Below, piece after piece: positions 51,301-62,500 of a DNA stretch of 64,000 nt. The position numbers were made by a program, and so were the translations under genes. The stretch lies in NCBI GenBank assembly GCA_013397455.1, contig VYZB01000116.1, positions 279,081 through 343,080 on the forward strand, written 5' to 3'. Numbering within the stretch: the stretch's first letter is position 1; each line of letters starts with the position of its first letter. This DNA is from Crotophaga sulcirostris (taxonomy: Eukaryota; Chordata; Aves; Cuculiformes; Crotophagidae). The notes under the pieces were generated by a model. It ran no database searches. It saw nothing but the letters and a program-made list of their open reading frames with translations, and had not been told where the DNA came from.

Positions 51301-53839
51301 ATAAAAAAAAGTCATCTTTTACTTTTACACTCCTCATACACCAGGCACCCTCTCTCTGTCCTCAGATTTCTGCTGATGGTTTTCATTGATAATGCCTCAA
51401 CACCAAGCATCCAGACGTGTATGTTCTTATCGATTCCTTCACATGTCCCACAGGTGTAAACTAAACTCATGCATCCAAGGAGCGACTTGACTTCTGCAAA
51501 TTTTGCAGATTGCCTCTGATTCTGATCAGAAGTAGGTTAATCAAGTTTCAGAAATTAATGGTAATCCCTAACTTCATAGCACCCTCTCCAGTGGGACACC
51601 ACTGCCCAGGCAACGTAAAACCCATTCAAGCTCAGTTCAACTTTCACGCTCCTAAGGAGTCTTACCACCCTGTACATACCTCTGTTCTAGTTATACTTAA
51701 ACCCATCCCTATCTGAAAGACCCTTGATTTCATAAGAAATGTTTTATGCAGAAACATTAGCACATGGTTGTGGAGATGCATTGCAGAGGTGTAAAAATAA
51801 ATGAATAATATGGAAAAGGTGAGCAAGAAACATTATTTTACTATGTGTTCTTGACATGAGCCAGGGAATACTGAGACTCAGAGGCTTCAGGTTTAAAATA
51901 AATTAGTTTTTTCATTAAGTATACAGTTAATTTGTAAAACACCTTGTCATAGCAAGTCAATACTTTCCCACAGAGTTTTCAGAAAAATATTTTTTTTTTA
52001 CTAGGTCTGACTATTGGAAATCTGTAAAGAATTTTGCATTTTACAAGCATGTTTGGTACTTGGTAATGCCTTACTTTATCCGTTTTTTTTCCTAACACAT
52101 GAAGGAGGAATAGTGGCACAAATCAGAATGCGTGATGTAGGTAGCTCTCTTTGTTTCCATATAAGAAGCAAATACTATGAGGATGCATATAATGCATTTT
52201 CTTACATATAGTGAGGGCTGGGACATGTCCTGAAGAGAATAATAAAGTGCTAAGATGGGGATACTGGAAAAGATAAAGGGCAGAATGCAAAACATATGAT
52301 TTTCATAGCTTCCTACTTTAAAATTATACCGGTTTGGCTCTGTAATGCTTTTAAACATATTTATAATGCTGACTGCCTGTTTTTTAACAGCTCAGTATTT
52401 TTTCACTGTTGCACAGGACTATATTTTCATGGTAAGCGTACTTGATTAATGACTTGGCCTTGTTTTTGGAATAAAATATTTGTGAGCAGAATATGTTTTC
52501 TTTTGGGTTCCCATTCTTTCAAAGCAATGCCCAGCAGCAGTACAATCACAATATTATGTCTAACAATAATCATATGCAGTCATTTCCAATCACAGTGGCT
52601 ACATGTAGAAGCAGCTACAGATTGTTGGAAACGTGGGGAAATGTCAAATCATATTAAGCTGTCTAGAAAGAAAAAGGAAGAGGTTCACAGCTTGATGAGG
52701 AAAATTAAAACCTTGCTGAACCATACTGAACAACAGAAAATATTAAAGAACAAAAGATAAATGGGAGAAAGCCTGAAAAAGTTATGAAATGTAAAAAAGA
52801 ATAAGGTTCATTAGAGTAATAAATGATACGAAATAGCGAAGAAGGTAAAGATAAATAATCTATAACTACTAAAAATCTCATGGCCTACAGTAAGCTGCCA
52901 ATATGTCTCTAATAACTGAGAATCTAGAATGTTATACTACCTTTTTAATACCTGAATCTGAGCTAGAAAAAGACAGGCCAAAGGGATTTGGGGGTGCACT
53001 CCAATTCCTACAATAGATTTCTGGACCAGCTTCAGCATATAAATTCAAAAGAGTGTTTCAGACAGTCCATTATTCAGCAGTGGTTCTCTGGGGAGACAGT
53101 TAGGAGCTGGTAAGTAGGTAGCAAACCATGGTTGCTTTTGTCAGGTGTTACTCTTGGTGGTTTTTATGCAAGAAGCTTGTTTCTGGCAGCCTTAGATACT
53201 GGGAAGTCTGAATGTCATATCATTATTAAAGAAGGTGCCATAATATATGCACGAGTTCAGTTGTTGTCATCTAGGATAGAGAGTTTATATTTGGTCCTTT
53301 TGCAGAAAGAAAGCAACCTTCCCATTGCCTGGAGACCAGGAGCCACGATACTGGAAAAGACAAACACAAAATCTATGCTAACTGGCATGCGTGTAACCTT
53401 AGAGTTCAGGGCATTGGAACAAAGAGTGGAATGGAATGTAAAGCACAGTGCCTGGCTCATGGATGCTGTAGCAGGCTGTGCTCACTGAGCTTTATGCCGA
53501 CCACTGGAAGCACAGAACACCAACAGTGCAGGGTATTCCAAATATACTCACAGTGCCTTCATATAGGCTGGAAATGGGATATCAGCCAAGACACAACTTC
53601 TACCTATTCTATGATCCTTTAAATCATTATCATTTTTATATTATTATTAGTCGATGAGGAACTCAGGCTCCAGATAAAATGTTAGTGTGAAGATAAGGTC
53701 AAAATATCTCCCCAAAAGAGGAGAGTCACCTATATCCATTTGAAAAGCACGAAACACATGAAACAAAAGATGAACAGAGAAAAAAAATGGAAGTGACACA
53801 GGACCATTTAATTTAGACAAGATTCTTAACATTAAGAAA
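51301..53839. other. Unique sequence, no gene recognised
   Basis: The 118-codon frame at 53132-53488 is the longest plus frame outside repeats but has no recognisable domain. No RNA or named transposon was found. Confidence 0.5.
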
Positions 53840-54047
53840 GAGAAAACTGAGCTAAACGTCAGGGAAAACTTTCTGCTTGTGAGAGACATTGAAGTGACTC
53901 CAAAAGAAACATTTGAGATGTTAAATAACTGACTGAACAAAGAGGGAAGAAATATACTGCACAGAACAATCCTCCAGTTGCAGGGCAATGAACTGGATGA
54001 CCTAACAGTTATTTTCCATTCCTTACGTCTATGATTCTGTGATTCTA
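53840..54047 (+). mobile_element. Ancient CR1-like 3' tail
   Basis: GAGCTAAACGTCAGGGAAAA, CTTTCTGCTTGTGAGAGACA, then GAACTGGATGACCTAACAG and TCTATGATTCTGTGATTCTA resemble an old CR1 3' end (GGATATCAGG..AACTTC; GACTGGATGACC; octamer tail). The middle is poorly matched. Confidence 0.55.
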
Positions 54048-54263
54048 AATATATATTAAGAATTCAACAAGAGGCAGTGAGACAGTAGAGACATTGAAAA
54101 ACATAAGTGGAAAGTTAGTGACAGATGAGATTGATTCTGCTGCAGGCCTAAATGAATTCCTCATCTCATTATCCATTGAGGGGGGGAGGGGACAGGGAGC
54201 AAATAAAAAGACGGTAGCACCTCCAGGACTTAGAGGTACTCTCCTGGAGGGGAAAGTAAAATG
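54048..54263. other. Short spacer between two LINE relics
   Basis: Contains GGGGGGAGGGGACAGGGAGC at about 54181. No gene seen; some of it may be unrecognised LINE sequence. Confidence 0.4.
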
Positions 54264-54560
54264 TTAAAAGCTTTGCTGTTGCACTGGAGAAGATAATAAG
54301 GCAATTAGGATTGTTACATTTGACAAAGCACCAGGCTCAGATGAATTGTTTCCCAGAATTCTGAAGGAAGTAGCAAAGGAAATAGGAAAGCCTTCAGCAA
54401 AGGTTTTTGACAAGCCACTAAGGAGTGTAGTCGTACCCAAGGATGTAAGGGTACTAAAACTATTCCCCAGATTCAAAAAAGAACCAAGGGAAGAGTCAAG
54501 AGACAAGCTCTCTAAGTCCCATTTCAGTTGAGAAAAAGGTATTGGAAATATTGCTAAGGG
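54264..54560 (+). mobile_element. LINE (CR1/L3-like) reverse transcriptase relic
   Basis: The plus frame reads FDKAPGSDELFPRILKEVAK, EIGKPSAKVFDKPLRSVVVP, KDVRVLKLFPRFKKEPREES. This aligns with the 'NKAPGPDG..PRVLKELA..IA.PL..IFEKS..SGEVP.DW....V.PIFKKG' reverse transcriptase segment of CR1/L2/L3 LINEs. A stop follows at 54529. It lies downstream of a 3' tail (53840-54047), so the two are separate insertions or rearranged pieces. Confidence 0.62.
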
Positions 54561-57434
54561 ATCATGTTGAAGTAATTTTAATGTAAAATTTAATTCAGGT
54601 AACAGGGAAAATCATGAAAAACGTACATGACATTTTAGCATGTTATGGGAGTAGTAGACCACAGTAAAAAGACTGATTTCATTCATACAGTTGTAAGGTT
54701 GTATAAAAGGGAAGACCCTGCGCAAACTATGGCATGAATTGATGGGACGAAATACTTTCAATTCAGCTGGACATTGCCTTAAAGGTTGTCAAAGCAGAGC
54801 AACTCTGGAAGTGCAATATTACAGAAAAACATATGGAAGCTAAAAGGCGGAAATGTAGTAATGCATCCTAGTGGTTAAAGACATTTGAAGAGTTTGGTTA
54901 CTGCAGTTACATCTACAATCTCTCAAACAGATAGATCAAAAAATAATAGCTCTAAACTAGTTAAGTACTACTACCAATGCAGTCAGGCAGCAACGAGCTC
55001 AGCCCAGGCTGCAAAGCGTGACTGACATCTGGGTAAATGCTTCAGAATCATCCTGGCTACAATCAACTGTTATCACAACTGCATTACCCCGACCAGGATT
55101 AACTAGTTTAAAGCTAGCTGAGGTGAGCCTGTAAAAGCAGTGCTATCTGTAAACATGTTCCTAGACTAACAGTCCTCAGACTTTTCAATTTGGCCAATCC
55201 TTCTCTGAAGCTTAAAGAAAACAACCCTACTTGAATCCTTTTATGTCTGCAGATGTAAACTTGTAAAACAGAAGTCATGAGAACCGTATTCCCCAAAACA
55301 TAAATAAGGCAATAAGATGTGCTGAATCCTGAGTCTACCAATTCTAGTCTTTCATTACGGGCAGGTAGTGACTGTGCCCACACTCCTTCAGGAAACTGTC
55401 TCTTTGTCTTCATCCTATTAACATCATTATTTGTCCTTTATCCCTTTCCTTTTCCTTGCCTGCTTCCTGTTTTCCCTTCAGGAATCTCTTGTAAACTTAG
55501 ACTTAATCCCTGCCCAAATCTGTAACCATGGACAATTCATAAATATTCAGACTTCTGGGCATCCAAATCTATCATTCATTGTGTTATAACCTGGTATATA
55601 TGGAACATAATATTTCTTCTTCTATTGCTAGGGTTTTGTGTTTTATGCCATCAAGTAGCATGTAATGTTTTAACAAACAACAAGAGGAAGAGTGAAAAAA
55701 AAATATATTAGTCTTTAACCTAGGCTAAAGAGCTCAGAAAAAAAGGACATGGGAACCTTGACCCACTGAAGGCAATAAGAAATCTGTTTTTCTAAAGAAT
55801 GCCAGGTCAGGTAAAAGTGGACAAAGAGGATTTCTTCTCATGTCCCTCTTTTTATTCTAACCTCCTTTGCCCCTGCAACAAATTTTCAACTGCCCAAAAT
55901 GGAGATATCCCACTTCTGTGGCATAAAATGCTAAGATTTTGTGTGCGGGATGACAACATTCAGTTTACCAATTATAAACCTTGCCATGACGTGAAAAGTT
56001 GTGGGAAAGTTAGAAATGACATTGTTATGTTCTGAATTTTTTTTTCCCCCTTTGTGTATTTGAAGGGCCTTTTGTTCATCTCTCAGTGTTTCTCTCTTTT
56101 CCCTTACCCCTTTCTTCCTCCATTTTTCCCAGTTGGTTTTCAGGTTTTTGTTTGCTTGTTTACTTGGTTTTCACCAGGTGCCACACATTTAAGTAGAGGG
56201 CTGATTCTAGGTCTGCAAAAAGCAATTTTATTTTGTTTATATGACTGTAAACACATGTTCCAGGTGGACAATTTAGGGGATTGTTTGGGATTTGGCTTTT
56301 GTGGCACTTTGCCCTGAACAGAGTAAAATTTTTCTAAGAACTGTCTGAGCTGTGTCTTTTCATCCCACACACAAAAGGCTACCTCCTGAAGGTAAAACTG
56401 ACGTCAACATGGTCCCACTGGCGTGACTAAAAACAGAGCCCGGAGCTTTCTTCATATTCACAGGGACAGATTCTGCCTGTGGATGCATATATGCCACTTT
56501 CAATGAAGGCAGCTAAAGTTCTGCAGGAAAAAAAAGTAAGAAAAAAAAAAAAAAAGAGAGAGACAGACATTCCCCAGCTCTCTTGTGAGCTTTCAGCTTT
56601 ATAGTACAACCTGTGCAGAAGGATTAAAAGGATATAATATGTAGCATGCGGAGGGATGACTAGGGGGCATGAAACCATCTGCAAATGTTTGAAAGATGTT
56701 TCCATTCCCCTTAGGCGTGAAAGAAATTATTTCCTATGTTACCAGAGGAATTTCCAAGAAAGAGTGGGTCAAAGTTAAAAAAGCAAAACTTAAAATACAT
56801 TTCAGGGAAATGTGTCTGACAGTGAGGTTCTCTGTATAATTTTTAAAACAAGAGAGAAATCACAGGCAAAAGGCAACACAATACTTAAAACTTTTGCCTA
56901 ATCTCACTAGGGTAACCGAGATAATCCAGGCTTCTTCTGTCATCTGGGAAGAAAGTTAGAAACCTCAGAAGAAATGGTTTGGGGTGTAGTTTTCTTGGGA
57001 GTGGTCTAATGTGATATAAGTATCCTGGAAACCCTGAACAGAACACCAGGTCCTTCCTTCACTTAACATCCTTCTAGTCTCTGCTTTCTTGTCTGCTCAA
57101 GGAGTAAGACAGTCATCAAGATCAGAAAATTTGGACACGCTGGGAGTTCAGTTCTCAGGAGAGATCAGCTAAGGAATGTCTGCATATTAATGACAAAAGT
57201 ACAATAAGTGAATTGGCAAAGAGCAAAGGAGAGAAAGAATAAAATCTTAACAATAAAACTAAAAACTGCCAAAAGTCACCCGACAGCGTTAGGTGTCAAC
57301 GTGGTCACACTGAAGGTTGTTTGGATGGGTATCAGATACAGTTGGTAGCCTGTGTGCACTGATGGTAAAGGCAGCTCCTGGCTTGCAGGGCAGGAATAAG
57401 AAATGTGCAGGGAGTAGAGAGGAAAAGCATGCAG

Positions 57435-57490
57435 TCAAAAAGTGAAATAGGTTAACAAGATCAAAAGTGAAATAAGTTAACAAGATCAAA
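57435..57490. repeat. Tandem duplication, 25-26 nt unit, about 2.2 copies
   Basis: TCAAAAAGTGAAATAGGTTA + ACAAGA is followed directly by TCAAAAGTGAAATAAGTTAA + CAAGA and a partial third unit TCAAA. The units differ by one indel and one substitution. Confidence 0.9.
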
Positions 57491-57619
57491 CCATACCCCA
57501 GAATCCATAGGACTGATTTTCCTTGCTCAGATAAGGAGACTACCAGAGCTGTACTACTCTCTGCAAACTGTTAGTTTGATAGCAATGACCAATAAATTCC
57601 TAAAGACACTGAGGAGATT

Positions 57620-57657
57620 AAAAAAAAAAAAAAAAAGAAAAAGAAGAAAGAAAAAAA
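57620..57657. repeat. 38-nt homopurine A/G tract
   Basis: A17 is followed by GAAAAAGAAGAAAGAAAAAAA. It may be an A-rich simple repeat or a retroinsertion tail. Confidence 0.8.
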
Positions 57658-58320
57658 CCCACACAAACCACAAAACAACAACAAAAAAATCCATGTTATT
57701 GGAAGACTACATTTGCAGTAATCATAAACAACAGCTTTCTAGAGCTGGAAACCCAGATGACAGTAAGCATTCCCATATGTTTTCAGGACCTGCTTCAAAA
57801 TAAGACCATAGAAAAATCAGTCAGCAATAAAAACCAACCAAACAAAGAAAGTAAAAAAATAAATAAATGAATAAATAAACCCTCTAACAGTCATATTTAC
57901 TTTTAAAAGGGAACTACAAAAAAAGGGGAGTTAGTTGAAAAAGCATCAAGATTATGTAACATTATAAATTGTTTGCCAAACGCACTAGAGAGTATTTTAA
58001 AACAATATACTAGAAGCTGAAGATAAACAAGCAAACAAACAAAAATCCACCTCCAAAGGGATCAGAAAAAATCCTCAACATGGTTAAATGGTAAAGGATT
58101 TTATTGGAAGCGAAAATCCTTCAGAAAAATTGAATTTGTATCTACTTAAGAAATACAGAAAAGTAGGTAAGCCTAGGGAAGCCAAATATAGAATTGTAAT
58201 AAAATAAGGAGAAAAGATTTTGAAGAACAAATTGTTACAGGCATACAAGCTAGTCATAAATATATCGGAAGCAGCAAGTTTGCTAGTGATCACCGGTGGG
58301 TGATCAGTGTACATAAAATA

Positions 58321-59567
58321 TGAGGTTGGTGCAAAACTAATAGCCTTTTTTTTTACCACCAACTTTAAAGCAGCATATCTCAGCTTAGAATAAAATTTTC
58401 TAATTTTAAAAAGTTAAATTAGAATCTATGCAGTTTTGCCAAAAAGAAACAGGTTTGTCTATTCTGGTAGCACAGAATTCTGGAATTGATGAATTCTTCA
58501 AAGGCATTTTGAGCTGCTGCTTGCGTGTGGAAAATTTTCTCTTGCAGAAAGTTGTTGAGATGCTTGAAAATGTGGTAATCAGTGGGGGAGAGGTCTAGTG
58601 AGTAAGCTGCGTGAGGAAGAGTTTCGTAGCCCTGTTCGTGCAGCTTCTGCAGAGCTGTTGACGAGAGTGCTGTCACGGAGAAGAACTGGTCCTTTTCAGT
58701 CGACCAGTGTTGGACGTAAACATTACAGTTCTTGGTGTATTTTATCAATTTCCTGGCTATACTTCCCTGCTGTGATCATTTCACCAGGATTCAAAAAAGT
58801 TGTAGTGGATGATTCTACTTTCCAACCATCAGTTACTATAACCACCTTCTTTTGATGCAATTTGGTTTTGAGAAGTGTTTTAGTGCTTCGCTTTTGTTCA
58901 GCCCAGTGTGGAATGCTGTGAGTTGTCGCATAGAATCCATTTTGTGTCACATGTCACAATGCAATCAAGAAATTAATCAGTTTCGTTGCACAAAAGAAAC
59001 ACGGAGCATACTTGATAGCAGTGATTTTTTTATTGTTTCTGTCCAGCTCGTGCAGCACCCATTTGTTGAGCCTTTTTGATTTTCCAGTTTGGTGCAAGTG
59101 TCAAACAACCATTGAGTGGTCAACATTTAGTTCTTCTGCAACCACTCAAATTGTTTTGCCTGGATCCACTTCAGTATTTACCCACAATTGTTTTTTGTCT
59201 ATCACAGAAAGACGTCCATGACCCTCCTCATCTTCAAGGATCTCATTTCCATTACAAAATTTTTGGGACCAATGACAAGCTATAAGTTTGTTGACAGCTC
59301 CTTGGTCAAATGTTCGAGCAATATTGCTGCTTTACATCCCCTTTTGAACTCATATAACAGAATTACTCAAATTTGATGTTTTTTCCGTCTTTCATTTGAC
59401 AGCACAATATATAAAAGAAAAAACAATGAAAATAAAACCATTACCATAAATATTCTTTTGATTTATAATTATATATTACATGAACACAGTTAAACAAAAG
59501 CTTAATCCAAAATAAGCATCAGAGTTTACAGAGACAAAAATCAGCAATTAATTTTGGAACAAACTTA
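58321..59567 (-). mobile_element. Mariner DNA transposon, Hsmar1-like, near full length and inactive
   Basis: The left terminal repeat TGAGGTTGGTGCAAAACTAA is preceded by a TA dinucleotide. The right end ATTAATTTTGGAACAAACTT + A is its diverged reverse complement; known Hsmar1-type ends begin TTAGGTTGGTGCAAAAGTAA. Total length about 1.25 kb is the expected size of an intact mariner. Between the repeats the minus strand holds a complete but broken transposase remnant. The right-hand TA is blurred (ATA). Unrelated unique sequence flanks both sides. Mariners of this general type are known in birds (for example Galluhop in chicken), but I cannot assign the exact family. Confidence 0.92.
58406..59395 (-). 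pseudogene. Mariner transposase pseudogene (DD34D, Hsmar1-like)
   Basis: Read on minus from ATG at 59395 to a stop at 58406, about 330 codons, the usual mariner length. Pieces in different frames show, in order: LLYEFKRGCKAA; EELNVDHS (helix-turn-helix region); KWVLHEL (the mariner WVPHEL motif); CDTKWILCDN (first catalytic aspartate region, normally CDEKW); LHQKKVV and FLNPGE; then LPHAAYSLDLSPTDYH (the YSPDL motif with the third aspartate); and FLQEKIFHTQ. Near 58670 the usual HDNARPH segment is degraded and out of frame. At least two frameshifts and several in-frame stops (for instance codon 11) make it non-functional. The C-terminal open piece is 58419-58748. Confidence 0.9.
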
Positions 59568-62500
59568 ATACCACAAAGTTGGATGATGAGTATGAAGAAC
59601 TATTTCACACTAGCTGGACAATGACAGATGTTTCAGAAAAAAATGAGTAAATTGAGTATTAACCAATATTTGATAGGGCCTTCAATTCATGATTTCTCAA
59701 TTAATAAGAGTTACATCCTATCCCTTAATTGTTTCCATATCAGAGAAATGGAAGGTGGCAAATCTACAAGCAATCTTTAATAGGGGGTCCAGAGTGATCA
59801 TGTGAACAACTGACCGGTAACATGTACCCTGTAGTTTTGGAAAATTTAACAGATAGATAAATAAATAGAAAGCCATCAAAAAATGATCATGACAGCAGCA
59901 AATACAGCATGCCTTGGAAATGCTAAAATATTTTTTTTGTACAGAAGTTGTGTTTCAGAAGTTCTTTTTGGAAAACGGTGAGTCAACCTGTGCAGCACTC
60001 TTCAATTTCCAAAAGCCATTAGCATGATCCTTCATAAAAGCCTCTTAGAGAAACCAAACTGTCTGTGAAAGAGGGAAGGTCCTCTTATGAACTAATACCC
60101 AGCATAAGACAGGAAATAGAAGGTGGGAATAAATAACCTTCACAATGGAGAAAGATTACTAGGATTACTAGGAAAGATTCCCCATCAAGGAGGGGAAGGT
60201 CCAGACTGCGGCTTTCCAGGTACAGGACCAAACACATCCACCTTGCGCAAGCCAGGACTTCAAAAGGACTTAGTGCTGTTTGGCCTCCTTTGTGGCCATT
60301 AATGACTCTCCTAAATCTGAGCTACAACTAAATACAGACAGGAAAGTGGTGCCTTTCCTCCACTGTCCGTAATGTAATGCATGTGTGGAATCTGCTGAAT
60401 CTTAGACATGTAGAAATTTCTGGAGAAAAGACAGGCCGTGTTGCTACCTGGGGTTTGGGGACTGTCTGAACCAGCAAGTTATCTGCATCTTACCTTTCAT
60501 TTTTGGGCACGGTGCTGCAATCTATGGATAAATGAAACACACCAGACCACAGATCTCCTCCTTTTTATTTAACACAGGCAGCAGAAGTGGGCGGCTGTCC
60601 TTCATGTAGCTCGACTAATAGATAGAGCAATATGCATCTCCCTGTCCTATTTTTTTAATAGCAGAGGACTGTCAGAATGCAGATTCCTCTGCTTTTCCAG
60701 AATCTGGATACAATTCTTATTCCCACACCCCTCCTTACCACCTCTCCCTGCCCCTCCTCTTCTTTCTCTGCCCTATCTGATTCCTTGCCTCCAATCTAAC
60801 CTTCCTCAATGTATAGAAAATTATGCCCTTTTACATTAGGTGAGCTCACACTCCAGATCTAATGGGAGGGATGTGGGGCTGGCAGGGAGAGGGGTGGTGG
60901 GGGAGGGAAGACAAACTCAAACAACTCAAACAAAAGAAAATAAATTAAAAAAGAGAGAAAGTTAAATGGGTTACACCTTTTTCTCAGTGTCAGACCATAA
61001 GGAGGATCAACATCAAAATCACAGGAGGCCACATTAACAAGAATAGTGTTTTACCATCATATCTCTGAGTCTTCTTTACATTTAAAAAGATCAGAAGTTT
61101 TCTTTGCACAAAATCCTGCCTCCAACTCCAGCAGTGGCATGATCAGAAAGATGTAGATGTGCATGGCCTGAGCCTTCCCTTTTAAGTCTTCATCTGTCCT
61201 TCTTAACCTGTTGGACCTCCTGCCAATACGGTCTGTGAAGCTGCACCAGAGAAAAAATATGCATACATTTCCCCTGTAAAGCTGACAGTCTCAGGATACA
61301 AATAAAGTGTTGAAAAAAAAAAAAAACAAAACACCCAAACAAATAGGGAGTGTGGGTTTGCCTTTGCACGCTCCTGCAAGACTGCATGCAGGCTCAGCTA
61401 CCGTTTTGCAAGAATAGCTTCCATATATAATATAAGATCAGAGATCTCTGGGGATAAGTTACGCCTCATTACATTTTCAATACCATGATCCCTCTGAGAC
61501 ACTACCTTATAGTGTATTGAATAGCCCTAGTGTTTAAGTTCAAGACTGTTGCCTGGTAGGCCACTTCACACATTTATGTTCTTTTGAATAAAAAATGTTT
61601 CCTCATATCTCCTCCAAACGCTTTTTTTTTGTTTTCTTTTAATTTCCATTTTTACTTCCTTTGCTCTATTATCTGTGCATGGCTGAAAATAATAACTTGG
61701 CTTGACATACTCTGTAGCATTTAGATTTTAAACTTCCCCCTCACTCTCCCTAATTCTAGGTTACTGTAGATTTACGGGTTTTCTTAATCCTGCATTCATA
61801 TCGTAGTTCATTTCTCTGTAGTAATAGAATTGGTTTCCTTATCCCTGTTTTGAAGTATTACAAAATTCTTATACTGCAGTGGCCCAAACCACAAAATAAT
61901 AGTTCAGCAGCGAGCAGACTAGAATCATAGTATTTCACTCAAGTATTTTCTTTTTTTCCTATACTATTCCTCACCCTGCATGAAGCTGGAAATAAGCCTG
62001 TTTCCTATGGATGTAATTTAAAAACAAATAAAACTTTTATGTTAGGAAATATAGTTTTGCGCAGATATGCAAAAAAAAAAAAGGTCTAACATCTAGGAAT
62101 GTGAACTTATATTGTGATTTTATGATCACTTCCTACATCTATGTGATGCTTTGGAGCTAATACAGACCATAAAAGGTGCATAAGGGCTTATTTTCCATTC
62201 TGTCGAAGCCTACGATTAATGAGGTACCACACTTAATAGAGTCCCGGGAGCAAGAAGAAACACAGTAAGCTCCCCCCTCCAACTCCTTCCCATCCTCTTA
62301 GCAGCCCTGTGTGCTGCCAAGGAGCACCCTGCACCACATACCCAGCTGGCACAACTCAGCAGGCTGCAAAGTGCTCTCCCCGTTCTCCATCCCTGCTGCT
62401 GGAAAGACAACAAATCTGGCTTAATCACAGCAAGGGAATGTGAACTTTTCAGTCATAGCCCTGTCTTTGAGCAGAGCTGTGGGACATCTACAGAATAATC

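Larger units (their letters stand above)
54561..58318. other. Unique sequence, no gene recognised
   Basis: Holds A-rich tracts at 56521-56563 and 57620-57657, a 25-26-nt tandem duplication at 57435-57490 and AAAT-type repeats near 57858-57880. Frames at 55114-56705 have no signature. 54561-54900 may contain further LINE relic that I cannot align. Confidence 0.5.

Noticed and set aside
53070..53105. CAGTGGTTCTCTGGGG as a hAT terminus
   Set aside because: No matching inverted end could be found within a reasonable distance.
53132..53488. 118-codon plus-strand open frame
   Set aside because: No family motif, no supporting neighbours and no codon-usage or splice evidence; frames of this length occur by chance in 64 kb.
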